From Methanolobus mangrovi (GTDB lineage: Archaea > Halobacteriota > Methanosarcinia > Methanosarcinales > Methanosarcinaceae), in contig NZ_CP133594.1 of NCBI RefSeq assembly GCF_031312535.1, positions 62,001 through 126,000 of the forward strand: a stretch of DNA of 64,000 nucleotides, written 5' to 3'. Below, one piece after another: positions 26,668 to 34,917 of the stretch. The position numbers were made by a program, and so were the translations under genes. Under the pieces are notes generated by a model. That model saw only the letters and a list, made by a program, of their open reading frames with translations, was not told where the DNA came from and did not search any database. How positions within the stretch are numbered: position 1 is the first letter of the stretch; each line of letters starts with the position of its first letter.

Positions 26668-27746
26668 GATACTCTCTCGTAAAGCGCATTTCTCTGTTTT
26701 GGTGTTCTGCCTGTTTGACGTATCAACCACTCTATTTCAGTTGCTGGGGTGTATTCTCCGTTAGTTCCGCCGGAAGCAACTGTGATCTTGTCTTCCATTA
26801 GAGTGCCACCAAGGTCATTAGCTCCGCAGGATAATGCAACCTGTGCAAGTTTTTTCCCAAGCTTCACCCATGCTGCCTGAATATTATCAATGTGTTTATG
26901 CAATATTATTCTTGAAATAGCCTGCAACTGGAGATCAGCAATACCTGTGGTCATGAACCTGCCCTGTTGCATCATCTCTTCTCCTATCCTGTTGTTGTAT
27001 GGCATAAAGGCCATTGGGATAAGCTCGGTAAATCCGCCTGTCCGTTTCTGTATATCGCGGATGGTGAAGATGTGGTCCAGTCTTTCCTCAACAGTTTCAA
27101 CATGGCCGTACATTATAGTTGAGTTTGTACGGAGACCTGCGTTATGTGAAGCTTCAATGGTATCTATCCATTGCTGTCTTGTCAGTTTGCTTGGGCAGAT
27201 TATGTTTCTTACACGGTCTACAAGTATCTCTGCAGAAGTTCCGGTCAATGTGCCTACGCCACAGTCCTTCAAAATGGTGCATGCTTCATCGATTGATATT
27301 TTATCCATTCCTGCGGCATAGAATACTTCCATTGGTGAAAGAGCATGGATATTCATTGAAGGATAATTTGAACTGATGGTATCAAATATCTCTGTATAAT
27401 AATCCATGTTGAGTTGCGGGATATATCCTCCCTGGATACAAACCTCTACAGCTCCTGCGTTGTGTGCCCGGCCAACTTCTTCAAGTACTTCCTCAGTTGA
27501 AAGCACGTATCCTTCTTTTTCTTTAAAGGCACAAAAACCGCAATTACCTGCACACATATTAGTGAGGTATATATTGCGGTTAACAACATATGTGACATCG
27601 TTTCCCACTGCTTTGTAGCGCAGGTCGTCTGCGAGGGAGAAAAGCTCAAAGGGGCTAGCATCCATCAAGGTCATCGCATCTTCTTTGCGAATCTCGCCGG
27701 TGTAAGCCCTATCAATAATATCATCCTTAATAACAGAATACATCAT
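26664..27746 (-). CDS. cofH1: CofH, FO synthase subunit (5-amino-6-(D-ribitylamino)uracil--tyrosine transferase), copy 1
   Basis: A 360-residue radical SAM enzyme. The cluster motif CAGNCGFC gives Cys 65, 69 and 72. CofH cleaves tyrosine and joins the 4-hydroxybenzyl fragment to 5-amino-6-(D-ribitylamino)uracil, and CofG then forms the deazaflavin ring. A gaggaa precedes two adjacent ATGs at 27746 and 27743. It is followed with four-base overlap by cofC and preceded four bases away by a second, clearly paralogous cofH. Having two copies is known in Methanosarcina. Confidence 0.92.
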   Translation of the reverse strand: MMYSVIKDDIIDRAYTGEIRKEDAMTLMDASPFELFSLADDLRYKAVGNDVTYVVNRNIYLTNMCAGNCGFCAFKEKEGYVLSTEEVLEEVGRAHNAGAVEVCIQGGYIPQLNMDYYTEIFDTISSNYPSMNIHALSPMEVFYAAGMDKISIDEACTILKDCGVGTLTGTSAEILVDRVRNIICPSKLTRQQWIDTIEASHNAGLRTNSTIMYGHVETVEERLDHIFTIRDIQKRTGGFTELIPMAFMPYNNRIGEEMMQQGRFMTTGIADLQLQAISRIILHKHIDNIQAAWVKLGKKLAQVALSCGANDLGGTLMEDKITVASGGTNGEYTPATEIEWLIRQTGRTPKQRNALYERVS

Positions 27747-27750
27747 TTCC

Positions 27751-28869
27751 TCAGGCTATTTTGAGTTTCATCTGACTCTGTGTGCTGGTATTGATGATTG
27801 GTTTATATGCGGTGTTTCTTTGTAGTGCTTGTCTTCCTGATGAAACAATAAACCATTCCAATTCCTGTGCGGACATGAACTGGCCATTTGTTGAACCGGC
27901 TGAACTGGATATTTTTTCTTCCATCAGTGTTCCTCCAAGATCATTGACTCCGCAGAACAGAGCTACCTGAGCAAGTTTCTTTCCAAGCTTGACCCAGCTT
28001 GCCTGAATGTTCTTTATATGGGTATTAAGTATTATGCGTGCAAGGGCATATAATTGCAGATCTTCTATACCAGGAGTTGCATACCTTCCGGCCTTTATCA
28101 TTTCATTGCCTACTTTGTTATTATAGGGCATAAAGGTCAATGGCACAAATTCGTGGAAGCCTCCGGTTTCTTTCTGGATCTCCCTTATTATCATTATGTG
28201 GTCAATACGTTCTTCGACCGTTTCAATGTGCCCGTACATAATGGTTGCAGTTGTGCTTATTCCTGCTTTATGAGCTTTAGTGATGACATCTACCCATTCG
28301 TCAGTTTTGAGTTTGCTGGGACAGATTATCTTCCTTACTCTGTCAGACAGTATCTCTGCAGCAGTTCCTGGCATGGTATCCAGTCCTGCATCTTTGAGGC
28401 GCATGAGGGCTTCTTCAACAGTTATGTTACTCTGTTTTGCAGCGTGGTACACTTCCATAGGTGAGAATGCATGTGTATGGATGTGTGGGAATTCTGCTTT
28501 TACAGCTTTTATTATGTCTGTGTAGAAGTTAATGTCTACATTAGGGAGTAATCCTCCCTGAATGCAAACTTCTGTTGCTCCAAGGCTTTCTGCTTCTCTT
28601 ACTTTTTCAAGTATTTGTGGAATCTCCAATATATATCCTGTATTATCCTTGAATGCACAGAAACCGCATGTACCCATACATCTGTTTGTAAAGTTTATGT
28701 TGCGGTTAACTACGTAGGTCACAGTATCTCCTACTGTTTCCTGACGTAACCTGTCAGCAAATTCGAAAAGTTTGAACGGAGGTATCGTCAAAAGAAAAAG
28801 TGCGTCTTCCTTTGTGGTCATACCTTCATATGCACGTTCAATAATGTCATCTGGGATAGTAGGGTTCAT
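27751..28869 (-). CDS. cofH2: CofH, FO synthase subunit, copy 2
   Basis: A 372-residue paralogue of the downstream cofH, alike along its whole length (VTYVVNRNI, CMGTCGFCAFK, EVCIQGG, IMYGHIETVEERIDHI, NDLGGTLMEEKI). The radical SAM cysteines are 64, 68 and 71, so it should be catalytically competent. The extra ~12 residues at the C-terminus (TSTQSQMKLKIA) are not shared. It may be redundant, form a heteromer, or use a different substrate; sequence alone does not decide. Confidence 0.9.
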   Translation of the reverse strand: MNPTIPDDIIERAYEGMTTKEDALFLLTIPPFKLFEFADRLRQETVGDTVTYVVNRNINFTNRCMGTCGFCAFKDNTGYILEIPQILEKVREAESLGATEVCIQGGLLPNVDINFYTDIIKAVKAEFPHIHTHAFSPMEVYHAAKQSNITVEEALMRLKDAGLDTMPGTAAEILSDRVRKIICPSKLKTDEWVDVITKAHKAGISTTATIMYGHIETVEERIDHIMIIREIQKETGGFHEFVPLTFMPYNNKVGNEMIKAGRYATPGIEDLQLYALARIILNTHIKNIQASWVKLGKKLAQVALFCGVNDLGGTLMEEKISSSAGSTNGQFMSAQELEWFIVSSGRQALQRNTAYKPIINTSTQSQMKLKIA

Positions 28870-28922
28870 GTTTTTCTCCGATACTTATCTTTTGTATTTA
28901 AATTGTATGCCCCAATCGGAAC

Positions 28923-29909
28923 TCATGTTTTCCGATAACCCTCTTCGTCTGAAAGATCATTTATAAGGTCTTTCAGAGTATCGCTGTACCAGCCTTTTTT
29001 AATGTACTGTGGATATATCGGCAACCTTTCTTTTAGTGAGACTTCGTGAACCATTTCATTTAGTTCCGATACACTGGGCCATTCTGCCTCCGGATTTATC
29101 CAGTCAATGGTTGTCGGGGAAATTCCTCCAAGGTCATTGGCACCACATTGTATCAACAGATGAGGGTCAATAAGATTCGGTGCAACCTGGATGGCGACGT
29201 CATTCGGAAGAATTTCCCTGGCTATCAATATAACCTGCATCATTTCCTCTTCGGTAGGTGCAGCCACTTTTGCCATCAAGGTATCCGGTTTGGGTGTGAA
29301 GTTCTGTATGATCACTTCCTGTATGTGGCCATACTCTTCGTGTAATTCTGCAATAGACAACAGGGAATTGATCCTGTCGTCAAGGGTTTCGCCAATACCT
29401 ACAAGTATGCCCGTTGTAAAAGGAATGTGCAGCTCTCCTGCATAACGTATTGTCTTGATTCTCCTGGAAGGTTCTTTTCCCGGTGATCCTTCATGAGCAG
29501 CAATATATGCAGTTGTTTCAAGCATCAGACCCATACTGGAATTTAAGGGTTTTAGTTTTTCCAGTTCCATATAGTTCAATACGCCTGCATTGGTGTGTGG
29601 TAAAAGCCCTATGTCGATTGCAATTTTACAGAGTTCGCAAATATAATCTACTGTACTGGAATAGCCAATATCCTTTAACCATTCCTTATACTGTGGAATT
29701 TCTTCCGCATATTCCCCAAAAGTAAAAAGAACCTCTGTGCATCCTGCTTTTTTCCCCTGCTCAAGGATTGGGATTATCTCCTCTATCTGCATCAGTTGTG
29801 CCTGCGGATCGTCGGGCTCACGCCTGAATGTGCAGTATGTGCATTTATTCCTGCAAACATTTGTTACAGGTACGAAGACATTTCGGCAAAATGTGACAAA
29901 TTCATCCAT
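28923..29909 (-). CDS. cofG: CofG, 7,8-didemethyl-8-hydroxy-5-deazariboflavin (FO) synthase
   Basis: A 328-residue radical SAM enzyme with the cluster motif CRNKCTYC (Cys 19, 23, 26) very near the N-terminus, then FTFGEYAEE and the C-terminal NDLGGISPTTIDWINPEAEWP typical of CofG. It performs the second half of FO formation, the chromophore of coenzyme F420. It opens the leftward cof operon. F420 is the electron carrier oxidised by the fpo complex encoded nearby. Confidence 0.93.
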   Translation of the reverse strand: MDEFVTFCRNVFVPVTNVCRNKCTYCTFRREPDDPQAQLMQIEEIIPILEQGKKAGCTEVLFTFGEYAEEIPQYKEWLKDIGYSSTVDYICELCKIAIDIGLLPHTNAGVLNYMELEKLKPLNSSMGLMLETTAYIAAHEGSPGKEPSRRIKTIRYAGELHIPFTTGILVGIGETLDDRINSLLSIAELHEEYGHIQEVIIQNFTPKPDTLMAKVAAPTEEEMMQVILIAREILPNDVAIQVAPNLIDPHLLIQCGANDLGGISPTTIDWINPEAEWPSVSELNEMVHEVSLKERLPIYPQYIKKGWYSDTLKDLINDLSDEEGYRKT

Positions 29910-29969
29910 TGTTAATTCCTTGACGTAACAATTACATAAGTTTAATCAATTTTGAGGCTTTTATAAAGG

Positions 29970-31253
29970 TTATTTTATCATAAGTTCCTGCATACAATTC
30001 TTAACTCCAAGTGCAATACCCTCCACTTCAATACCGCCCTTACCTTTTGCTCCATCTCCTACCACATATAGGTTTGGTATTGGTGTTTTATTTTTAAGGT
30101 CTGCACCGGAGGGTGATCTATTAACAGGCCATTCATTTGAATATGATTGTATAAGAAGTACTTCATATTCTTTTCCTGCGAAAATATCTTTTAGGTCCTC
30201 AAGTCCCAATTCGATCTCATTCTCAAGATCATCCATATCTTTCCAGTGAACACATTGGTGAGCCATTGTAAGATGTTTTCCCTCAGGGGCCAGTTCCGGG
30301 TCAATGTTAGTTACCTCATTTATCCCGTTCACTCTTCTGGCATAAGGTGTGAGAAGTACCCCTCCGTGTCCTATGAGCGGTTTGTCAGAGCTGAGGCATA
30401 TTTTGATTCCTGCAGAAGGTTTCAGGTTATCTGATGTGTGTGCATAATCATCCATTCCGGTAATGCCTGTATTTTCGCCTATCATATGGGATGTGGCGGC
30501 GTGTCCTATGTCACTGATCACAATGTCTGTGAGATGCTCTTCTCCATTAACAAGAACGCCTTTAACGTTTCCATTTTCTATTTTAAGGCCTGTGACTTCT
30601 GAAGATGTGTGTATTTTTCCTCCGTTGGACTGGATCACGCCTGTGAGTGCATCTGTTATTGCCTTACATCCTCCCATTGGTACTCCTGGTCCGCCAAAAT
30701 GGTAGAGATTTTCAATAATTGCAAAAGCTTCCTCTACAGGCACATCTGCAGCCTTCAGGCTGAGGGCCCAACCAAAGAATGAATCGGAGATTCGATATGT
30801 CCAGTCCTGGTCGATATGTTCTTTACACCACTGTTCGAAGGATTTGCCTGATGGGGGGTTTTTACGGGTGCTAATGACATAATATATCAGTTTGATACGG
30901 TTAAATAAAGTGAATGGAGTTCTGAAGTTCTCGAAAAGAAGGTCCTTATGGCCGTACTTATAATCCGTGTCGCCTCTTTTTCTTGGAATCCTGATCACTG
31001 AAACAGGTTTTCCACGTACTATCTTCACATTTGCCCCGATCTCTTCAAGAAGTTGCGCGAGAGGTCCGGAGGGTCCGTGTGGAAGCATATGTAATGCGCC
31101 GGTGCTCAACTGGAAACCTTTGTATGGTATATTGGTGAACCTCCCGCCTATTATCGGAAGACGTTCAAAGACCTCTACTTCATATCCTGCATTTGAGAGT
31201 TTAGCTGCGCTCAAAAGCCCTCCAAGTCCGGAACCGATAATTATTGCTTTCAT
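29970..31253 (-). CDS. FAD-dependent oxidoreductase, phytoene desaturase/CrtI-like
   Basis: A 427-residue flavoprotein. It starts MKAIIIGSGLGGLLSAAKLSNAGYE, a dinucleotide-binding fold, then VFERLPIIGGRFT as in CrtI-type enzymes, and closes with LYVVGDGAKGKGGIEVEG, the C-terminal FAD motif. CrtI relatives act on isoprenoid chains. A ferredoxin gene ends one base before its start, so it is probably fed electrons by ferredoxin and may reduce rather than desaturate, as geranylgeranyl reductase does nearby. The substrate is unknown. Confidence 0.75.
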   Translation of the reverse strand: MKAIIIGSGLGGLLSAAKLSNAGYEVEVFERLPIIGGRFTNIPYKGFQLSTGALHMLPHGPSGPLAQLLEEIGANVKIVRGKPVSVIRIPRKRGDTDYKYGHKDLLFENFRTPFTLFNRIKLIYYVISTRKNPPSGKSFEQWCKEHIDQDWTYRISDSFFGWALSLKAADVPVEEAFAIIENLYHFGGPGVPMGGCKAITDALTGVIQSNGGKIHTSSEVTGLKIENGNVKGVLVNGEEHLTDIVISDIGHAATSHMIGENTGITGMDDYAHTSDNLKPSAGIKICLSSDKPLIGHGGVLLTPYARRVNGINEVTNIDPELAPEGKHLTMAHQCVHWKDMDDLENEIELGLEDLKDIFAGKEYEVLLIQSYSNEWPVNRSPSGADLKNKTPIPNLYVVGDGAKGKGGIEVEGIALGVKNCMQELMIK

Positions 31254-31254
31254 C

Positions 31255-31410
31255 CTATGCCTCTATTGCTTTAACCGGACAGTATGGGATACATGCTCTG
31301 CAGTCTACACAGGCAGTGGTCATAATTGCCTTTCCTCTAACTTCAATAGCATCAAATTTACAAAAGGCAGTGCATTGGCCGCATCCTACACAGTTTTCGT
31401 TTACTTTCAT
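31255..31410 (-). CDS. 2[4Fe-4S] ferredoxin paired with the CrtI-like flavoprotein
   Basis: A 51-residue ferredoxin read directly: MKVNENCVGCGQC at 31410, ending PVKAIEA. Cluster ligands are Cys 7/10/13 with 17, and 34/37/40 with 44. The stop codon is one base from the flavoprotein ATG, so the two are surely co-translated. This repeats the ferredoxin-then-flavoprotein order found for geranylgeranyl reductase at the other side of the cof operon. Confidence 0.88.
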   Translation of the reverse strand: MKVNENCVGCGQCTAFCKFDAIEVRGKAIMTTACVDCRACIPYCPVKAIEA

Positions 31411-31596
31411 AGTATATTCACCGGATTTGATTGTATAACGTTTTCAACAATAAAAAGCCTTATTGTTCTTTATTTGATTTTATCTTTGACAGAATGGCAT
31501 TTTCCGGATGGTATTATTTGAAGTAAATGACACATTTTATTCATATCCTGCTTCAAACAGAAATATTTATTATTATAGACTGATAATTATATTTGC

Positions 31597-32046
31597 ATGG
31601 ATGAAGTTGACCTTGCGATACTAGAACGCCTTTGCAAGAATTCGAGGATGCATAGCACAGAAATTGCAACAGATCTTGATCTGGCGACATCTACGGTACA
31701 TAAAAGAATAGAAAAGATGCGTGAAACAGGTACAATTCACGAGTTTACGGTTAAGGTGGACACTGGGGAGGTTGGCCTGAATGTTACAACCTTCATAGGA
31801 GTCAATATTGAGCAGAACAAAAGGATCAATATAATAAATCGTTTGAAAAGCATTGATGATATATTAGAGATCTATGAATTACTTGAGCCATATGATATGC
31901 TGCTGAAAGTAAGGACATTTGATATCCATTCGCTGAAGGAGAATGTTTTGCAGGTACTTGGGAATATGGATGGCATAAAGGATTCCCAAAGTATTCTGAC
32001 GACCAAGTGCCATAAGGAAAAAAGTTGCACGATCCTTAAGAAGTAG
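31597..32046 (+). CDS. Lrp/AsnC-family transcriptional regulator
   Basis: A 149-residue regulator. The N-terminal helix-turn-helix spans about 3-50 (DLAILERLCKNSRMHSTEIATDL then STVHKRIEKMRETG), and a RAM/Lrp-type ligand domain follows (FIGVNIEQNKR...MLLKVRTFDIHSLKENVL). Such proteins act as octamers and sense amino acids or similar metabolites. It is divergent from the ferredoxin-flavoprotein operon, sharing a 186-bp promoter region, and may regulate it. Confidence 0.85.
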   Translation: MDEVDLAILERLCKNSRMHSTEIATDLDLATSTVHKRIEKMRETGTIHEFTVKVDTGEVGLNVTTFIGVNIEQNKRINIINRLKSIDDILEIYELLEPYDMLLKVRTFDIHSLKENVLQVLGNMDGIKDSQSILTTKCHKEKSCTILKK

Positions 32047-32128
32047 TGAATTTTTATAATGATTATTCATTACAGATATGCGTAATTTATATATAGTTAC
32101 AGGTCAGTTTTTGTCTTAGGTGTTCTCT

Positions 32129-32548
32129 ATGAAGAAAGAAGTAATCCAAGTTGTCTCCAGGGAAAATGGGGAATTGGCATCTAAGCAAGTAAAGGCTGCA
32201 CCATATGAATTTACCATTGCCACCCGTGCAAAATGGGAAATGGTGATTTCTAATGAGGATACTGAGATACGTGCAGGTGAATTCAAAAAAGTCAATGTAA
32301 AAGAAATACACCTGGATCCTGATATGGTTGCTCTTCCATGTACTTTCACTCACCATGCAGTTGTTTCACTGGTCAAGGTAGGCGCAAAGGGAGGTGCCAA
32401 ACCGGTTGACAGTGAGCGTGTAATAAACTCTGCATATGTATTGGGTCAGGAATCTGGTAGAGTCAGGGAAGGTGATTTGCTGGCAGTACTTAATATCTTC
32501 CCAATAATGTTCACTCGTGAGGCTATGACTCCAAAATCCCTTAGATAA
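32129..32548 (+). CDS. DUF22 family protein
   Basis: A 139-residue archaeal protein resembling the DUF22 family. The core is beta-rich: APYEFTIATRAKWEMVISNED, then IRAGEFKKVNVKEIHLDPDMVALPCTFTHHAVVSLVKVG. No catalytic motif is evident. Its ATG at 32129 is preceded by aggtg; the in-frame GTG at 32120 lies within that site. It is followed 22 bases later by a zinc-ribbon gene in the same direction, so they probably form an operon. Function unknown. Confidence 0.65.
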   Translation: MKKEVIQVVSRENGELASKQVKAAPYEFTIATRAKWEMVISNEDTEIRAGEFKKVNVKEIHLDPDMVALPCTFTHHAVVSLVKVGAKGGAKPVDSERVINSAYVLGQESGRVREGDLLAVLNIFPIMFTREAMTPKSLR

Positions 32549-32570
32549 ATAAAAAGAGGATGGTGTTCTT

Positions 32571-33077
32571 ATGGAAACTTGTCTTATATGTGGGGAACTT
32601 CAGGACTTCAAACACTATGAAGGGTACAATATCTGTACTACCTGTGTAGATATTATGGAAGATGTTATGGGGGAGTATCTGCTTCGTACCATCTGGAAAA
32701 GTGAGCCAAAGGCACACAGTGCTTACCTGAATTATCTCAATAATACTACAAGATATATTTCAGATTATAAGAAAATCTCACAGAAATCCAACAAGCATAC
32801 AAAAGAGGTTAGTGCCCGTGTTTCAGATGTGCTTGTGAATGGCAGTGATCATCCTTCAAAAAGGCGTTATTTTGAGCACATGCAAAAAGTCCTTGAATGG
32901 CTGGAAGAAACACCGCACTTTTATCACTACTATTTCAAGGATTATTATGTGTGTCCAACATGTAACGCTTCTATCTTTGAGAAATACACCCGCAGGGATG
33001 TGGGTGATTGGATGGTGGTTTCATGTTCTGAATGTGATACTGTCATTAAGAAGTATTTCTCTCCAAAAAGCGTTTAA
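32571..33077 (+). CDS. Double zinc-ribbon protein
   Basis: A 168-residue protein with two four-Cys sites: Cys 4/7 with 22/25 at the N-terminus, and Cys 128/131 with 152/155 near the C-terminus, joined by a helical segment of about 100 residues. Such architecture suggests nucleic acid or protein binding. I do not recognise a named family. A terminator hairpin overlaps its last codons and stop, ending the DUF22/zinc-ribbon operon. Confidence 0.65.
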   Translation: METCLICGELQDFKHYEGYNICTTCVDIMEDVMGEYLLRTIWKSEPKAHSAYLNYLNNTTRYISDYKKISQKSNKHTKEVSARVSDVLVNGSDHPSKRRYFEHMQKVLEWLEETPHFYHYYFKDYYVCPTCNASIFEKYTRRDVGDWMVVSCSECDTVIKKYFSPKSV

Positions 33078-33089
33078 ACGCTTTTTTTT
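33065..33089 (+). terminator. Palindromic terminator overlapping the stop codon
   Basis: AAAAAGCGTTTAAACGCTTT with a continuing T run forms a stem with its own T tract on both strands. It contains the stop codon of the double zinc-ribbon gene. Confidence 0.8.
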
Positions 33090-33481
33090 ATTATTTAGAT
33101 AAGTGGTATTCTCTTTTTTGCATATGGCTGATATATTTAATTTTATGATTTATCTGACAAAACATGTATTTTAGATATCTTGCTAATAGCCAACCTTTTC
33201 ATATAGATAAATGTTGAAACTTTCTATTATTCTGCAAGCTTTCCCTGTTTCTCTCATATTATCTTTTTGTTCGCTGTGCAGGCTTTCAACATCGTAATTA
33301 AGACAATTTAAATATAATGAATTATTATCAATTACTAGCCAACACTATCTATTGAAAAATATATCAACAGATATTGTTTATCTATGTACATGTATTTAAG
33401 ATGTATTTGTATCAGACCCTTACACGAAGGTGTTTTATACAAATAGTCTATCTACCTTTATAACTTTCAGGAGAATAGTTT
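33090..33481 (+). promoter_or_regulatory. fpo operon upstream region
   Basis: About 390 AT-rich bases with no ORF. Two TATA-like elements lie near the right end: ttttatac at about 33432-33440, which would give a short leader, and ctttataa at about 33450-33458, too close to fpoA for a leader. The ribosome site caggaga is just before the fpoA ATG. The far-upstream part shows no recognised site; a long leader or distal promoter cannot be excluded. Confidence 0.45.
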
Positions 33482-33874
33482 ATGTCAGGAATAATCGATA
33501 TTAGTAACATAGCCAATAGTTACATACCGGTTGCAATAATTCTCATTGTGGCACTAGTGATGCCTCCTATAACAATGCTTATCATTAAAGTGTTGAGTCC
33601 GAGGAGTAAAGCATCAGCAAAGTACACGACATATGAAGCTGGTTCCTTACCTATAGGAAATGCCAGAATACAGTTCAATGTCGAATACTATCTTTATGCC
33701 ATTGCTTTTGTTCTCTTTGATATTGAAGTCCTTTTCCTTTATCCCTGGACTGCAATTTTCAAAGGACATGATATCACTTATATCGCAACCGTTGAAATGT
33801 TAGTCTTTATTTTTGTTGTATTGTTTGGCTACGTTTATTTGATCAAGAAGGAGGCTCTTAAATGGATGAAATAG
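33482..33874 (+). CDS. fpoA: F420H2 dehydrogenase subunit FpoA
   Basis: A 130-residue membrane subunit homologous to NuoA, with three helices. The conserved block TYEAGSLPIGNARIQFNVEYYLYAIAFVLFDIEVLFLYPW is diagnostic. It belongs to the proton-pumping complex that oxidises F420H2 and reduces methanophenazine in the cytoplasmic membrane. It opens the 13-gene operon, and its end overlaps fpoB by 13 bases. Confidence 0.96.
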   Translation: MSGIIDISNIANSYIPVAIILIVALVMPPITMLIIKVLSPRSKASAKYTTYEAGSLPIGNARIQFNVEYYLYAIAFVLFDIEVLFLYPWTAIFKGHDITYIATVEMLVFIFVVLFGYVYLIKKEALKWMK

Positions 33875-34422
33875 AGCAGACGAATGTCGAACAAAATGAT
33901 GTCTTAGACGTTGGATATACTGACGTTCCAGGCACGATGCTTACCGACTCAAATGCAATCTGTGATTTCATTAAGAAAACAAAGATCCAGGATGTTCTCA
34001 ACTGGGGTCGTAAGAACTCTTTATGGTTCATGGTAAATGCAATGGGTTGTTGTGGAGTAGAGCTGCTTGCTACAGGTATGGCTCACTACGATACTGACCG
34101 TTTCGGTATTATCCCACGTAACTCCCCAAGACATGCTGATGTATTGATCATCAGTGGTTATGTAACAAAGAAGTACCTTCCTGCTTTGAAGAGGATCTGG
34201 GACCAGATGCCTGCACCAAAGTGGGTTATATGCTTTGGAGACTGTGCGATAAGCGGCGGTCCTTTCTATGAATCATACAGCACTCATCAGAACGTTGATG
34301 AGGTATTCCCTGTAGATGTTTTCGTTCCGGGATGTCCTCCAAGATGTGAAGCTCTGATCCAGGGATTTGTTGAGCTCCAGAAAAAGATCGAAGCAAAGAA
34401 GGACAAAGGTACTGATTATTGA
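33862..34422 (+). CDS. fpoB: F420H2 dehydrogenase subunit FpoB
   Basis: A 186-residue peripheral subunit homologous to NuoB, carrying the last [4Fe-4S] cluster (N2) before the quinone-like acceptor. The paired cysteines are in NAMGCCGVELLATG (63-64), with further ligands in CFGDCAISGG and in VPGCPPRCE. With FpoC, FpoD and FpoI it forms the arm that passes electrons to methanophenazine. It overlaps fpoA. Confidence 0.96.
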   Translation: MDEIEQTNVEQNDVLDVGYTDVPGTMLTDSNAICDFIKKTKIQDVLNWGRKNSLWFMVNAMGCCGVELLATGMAHYDTDRFGIIPRNSPRHADVLIISGYVTKKYLPALKRIWDQMPAPKWVICFGDCAISGGPFYESYSTHQNVDEVFPVDVFVPGCPPRCEALIQGFVELQKKIEAKKDKGTDY

Positions 34423-34431
34423 GGTGAATTG

Positions 34432-34908
34432 ATGGACGCTAATTCTATTATCTCTTCACTTACAGGCAAGTTCCCTGAAGACATCTATGATGCAGATATC
34501 GAGTCTGACATAAGGATTATTGCCAAAGTGAAGCCAGAAAACGTAGTGGAAGTATGCCGCTACCTCAAAGAAGACCTGTCTTTCGGACACCTCTGCTGTG
34601 AATTCGGAGCAGACTATCCGGACAGGAATGAGATCGAAGTAATATATGTAATAGGTTCCTACGAACACCCGGTCGTCCTTGCTATGAAGGCAATCCTTCC
34701 AAGGGACGCTCCAGAGGTTGAATCCGTGGTACCTGTTTACTGGAATGCGAACTGGTACGAAAGAGAAACGTACGAACTGTTTGGTGTGAAGTATCTTAAC
34801 CACCCTAACCTTAAACCTCTTGTACTTCCACAAGAGATGCTAGGCGAGTGGCCACTGCGTAAGGACTACAAGGGCTTCCCCAACAAGACAGCTAAGAATT
34901 TGGTGTGA
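34432..34908 (+). CDS. fpoC: F420H2 dehydrogenase subunit FpoC
   Basis: A 158-residue subunit homologous to NuoC (30-kDa subunit). The family signature ANWYERETYELFGVKYLNHPNL is present, and the C-terminus has LGEWPLRKDYKGFP. It is separate from FpoD, not fused as in some bacteria. The start is at 34432, after gaggtga; an in-frame TTG one codon earlier is less likely. Confidence 0.95.
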   Translation: MDANSIISSLTGKFPEDIYDADIESDIRIIAKVKPENVVEVCRYLKEDLSFGHLCCEFGADYPDRNEIEVIYVIGSYEHPVVLAMKAILPRDAPEVESVVPVYWNANWYERETYELFGVKYLNHPNLKPLVLPQEMLGEWPLRKDYKGFPNKTAKNLV

Positions 34909-34917
34909 GGGTTAAAT

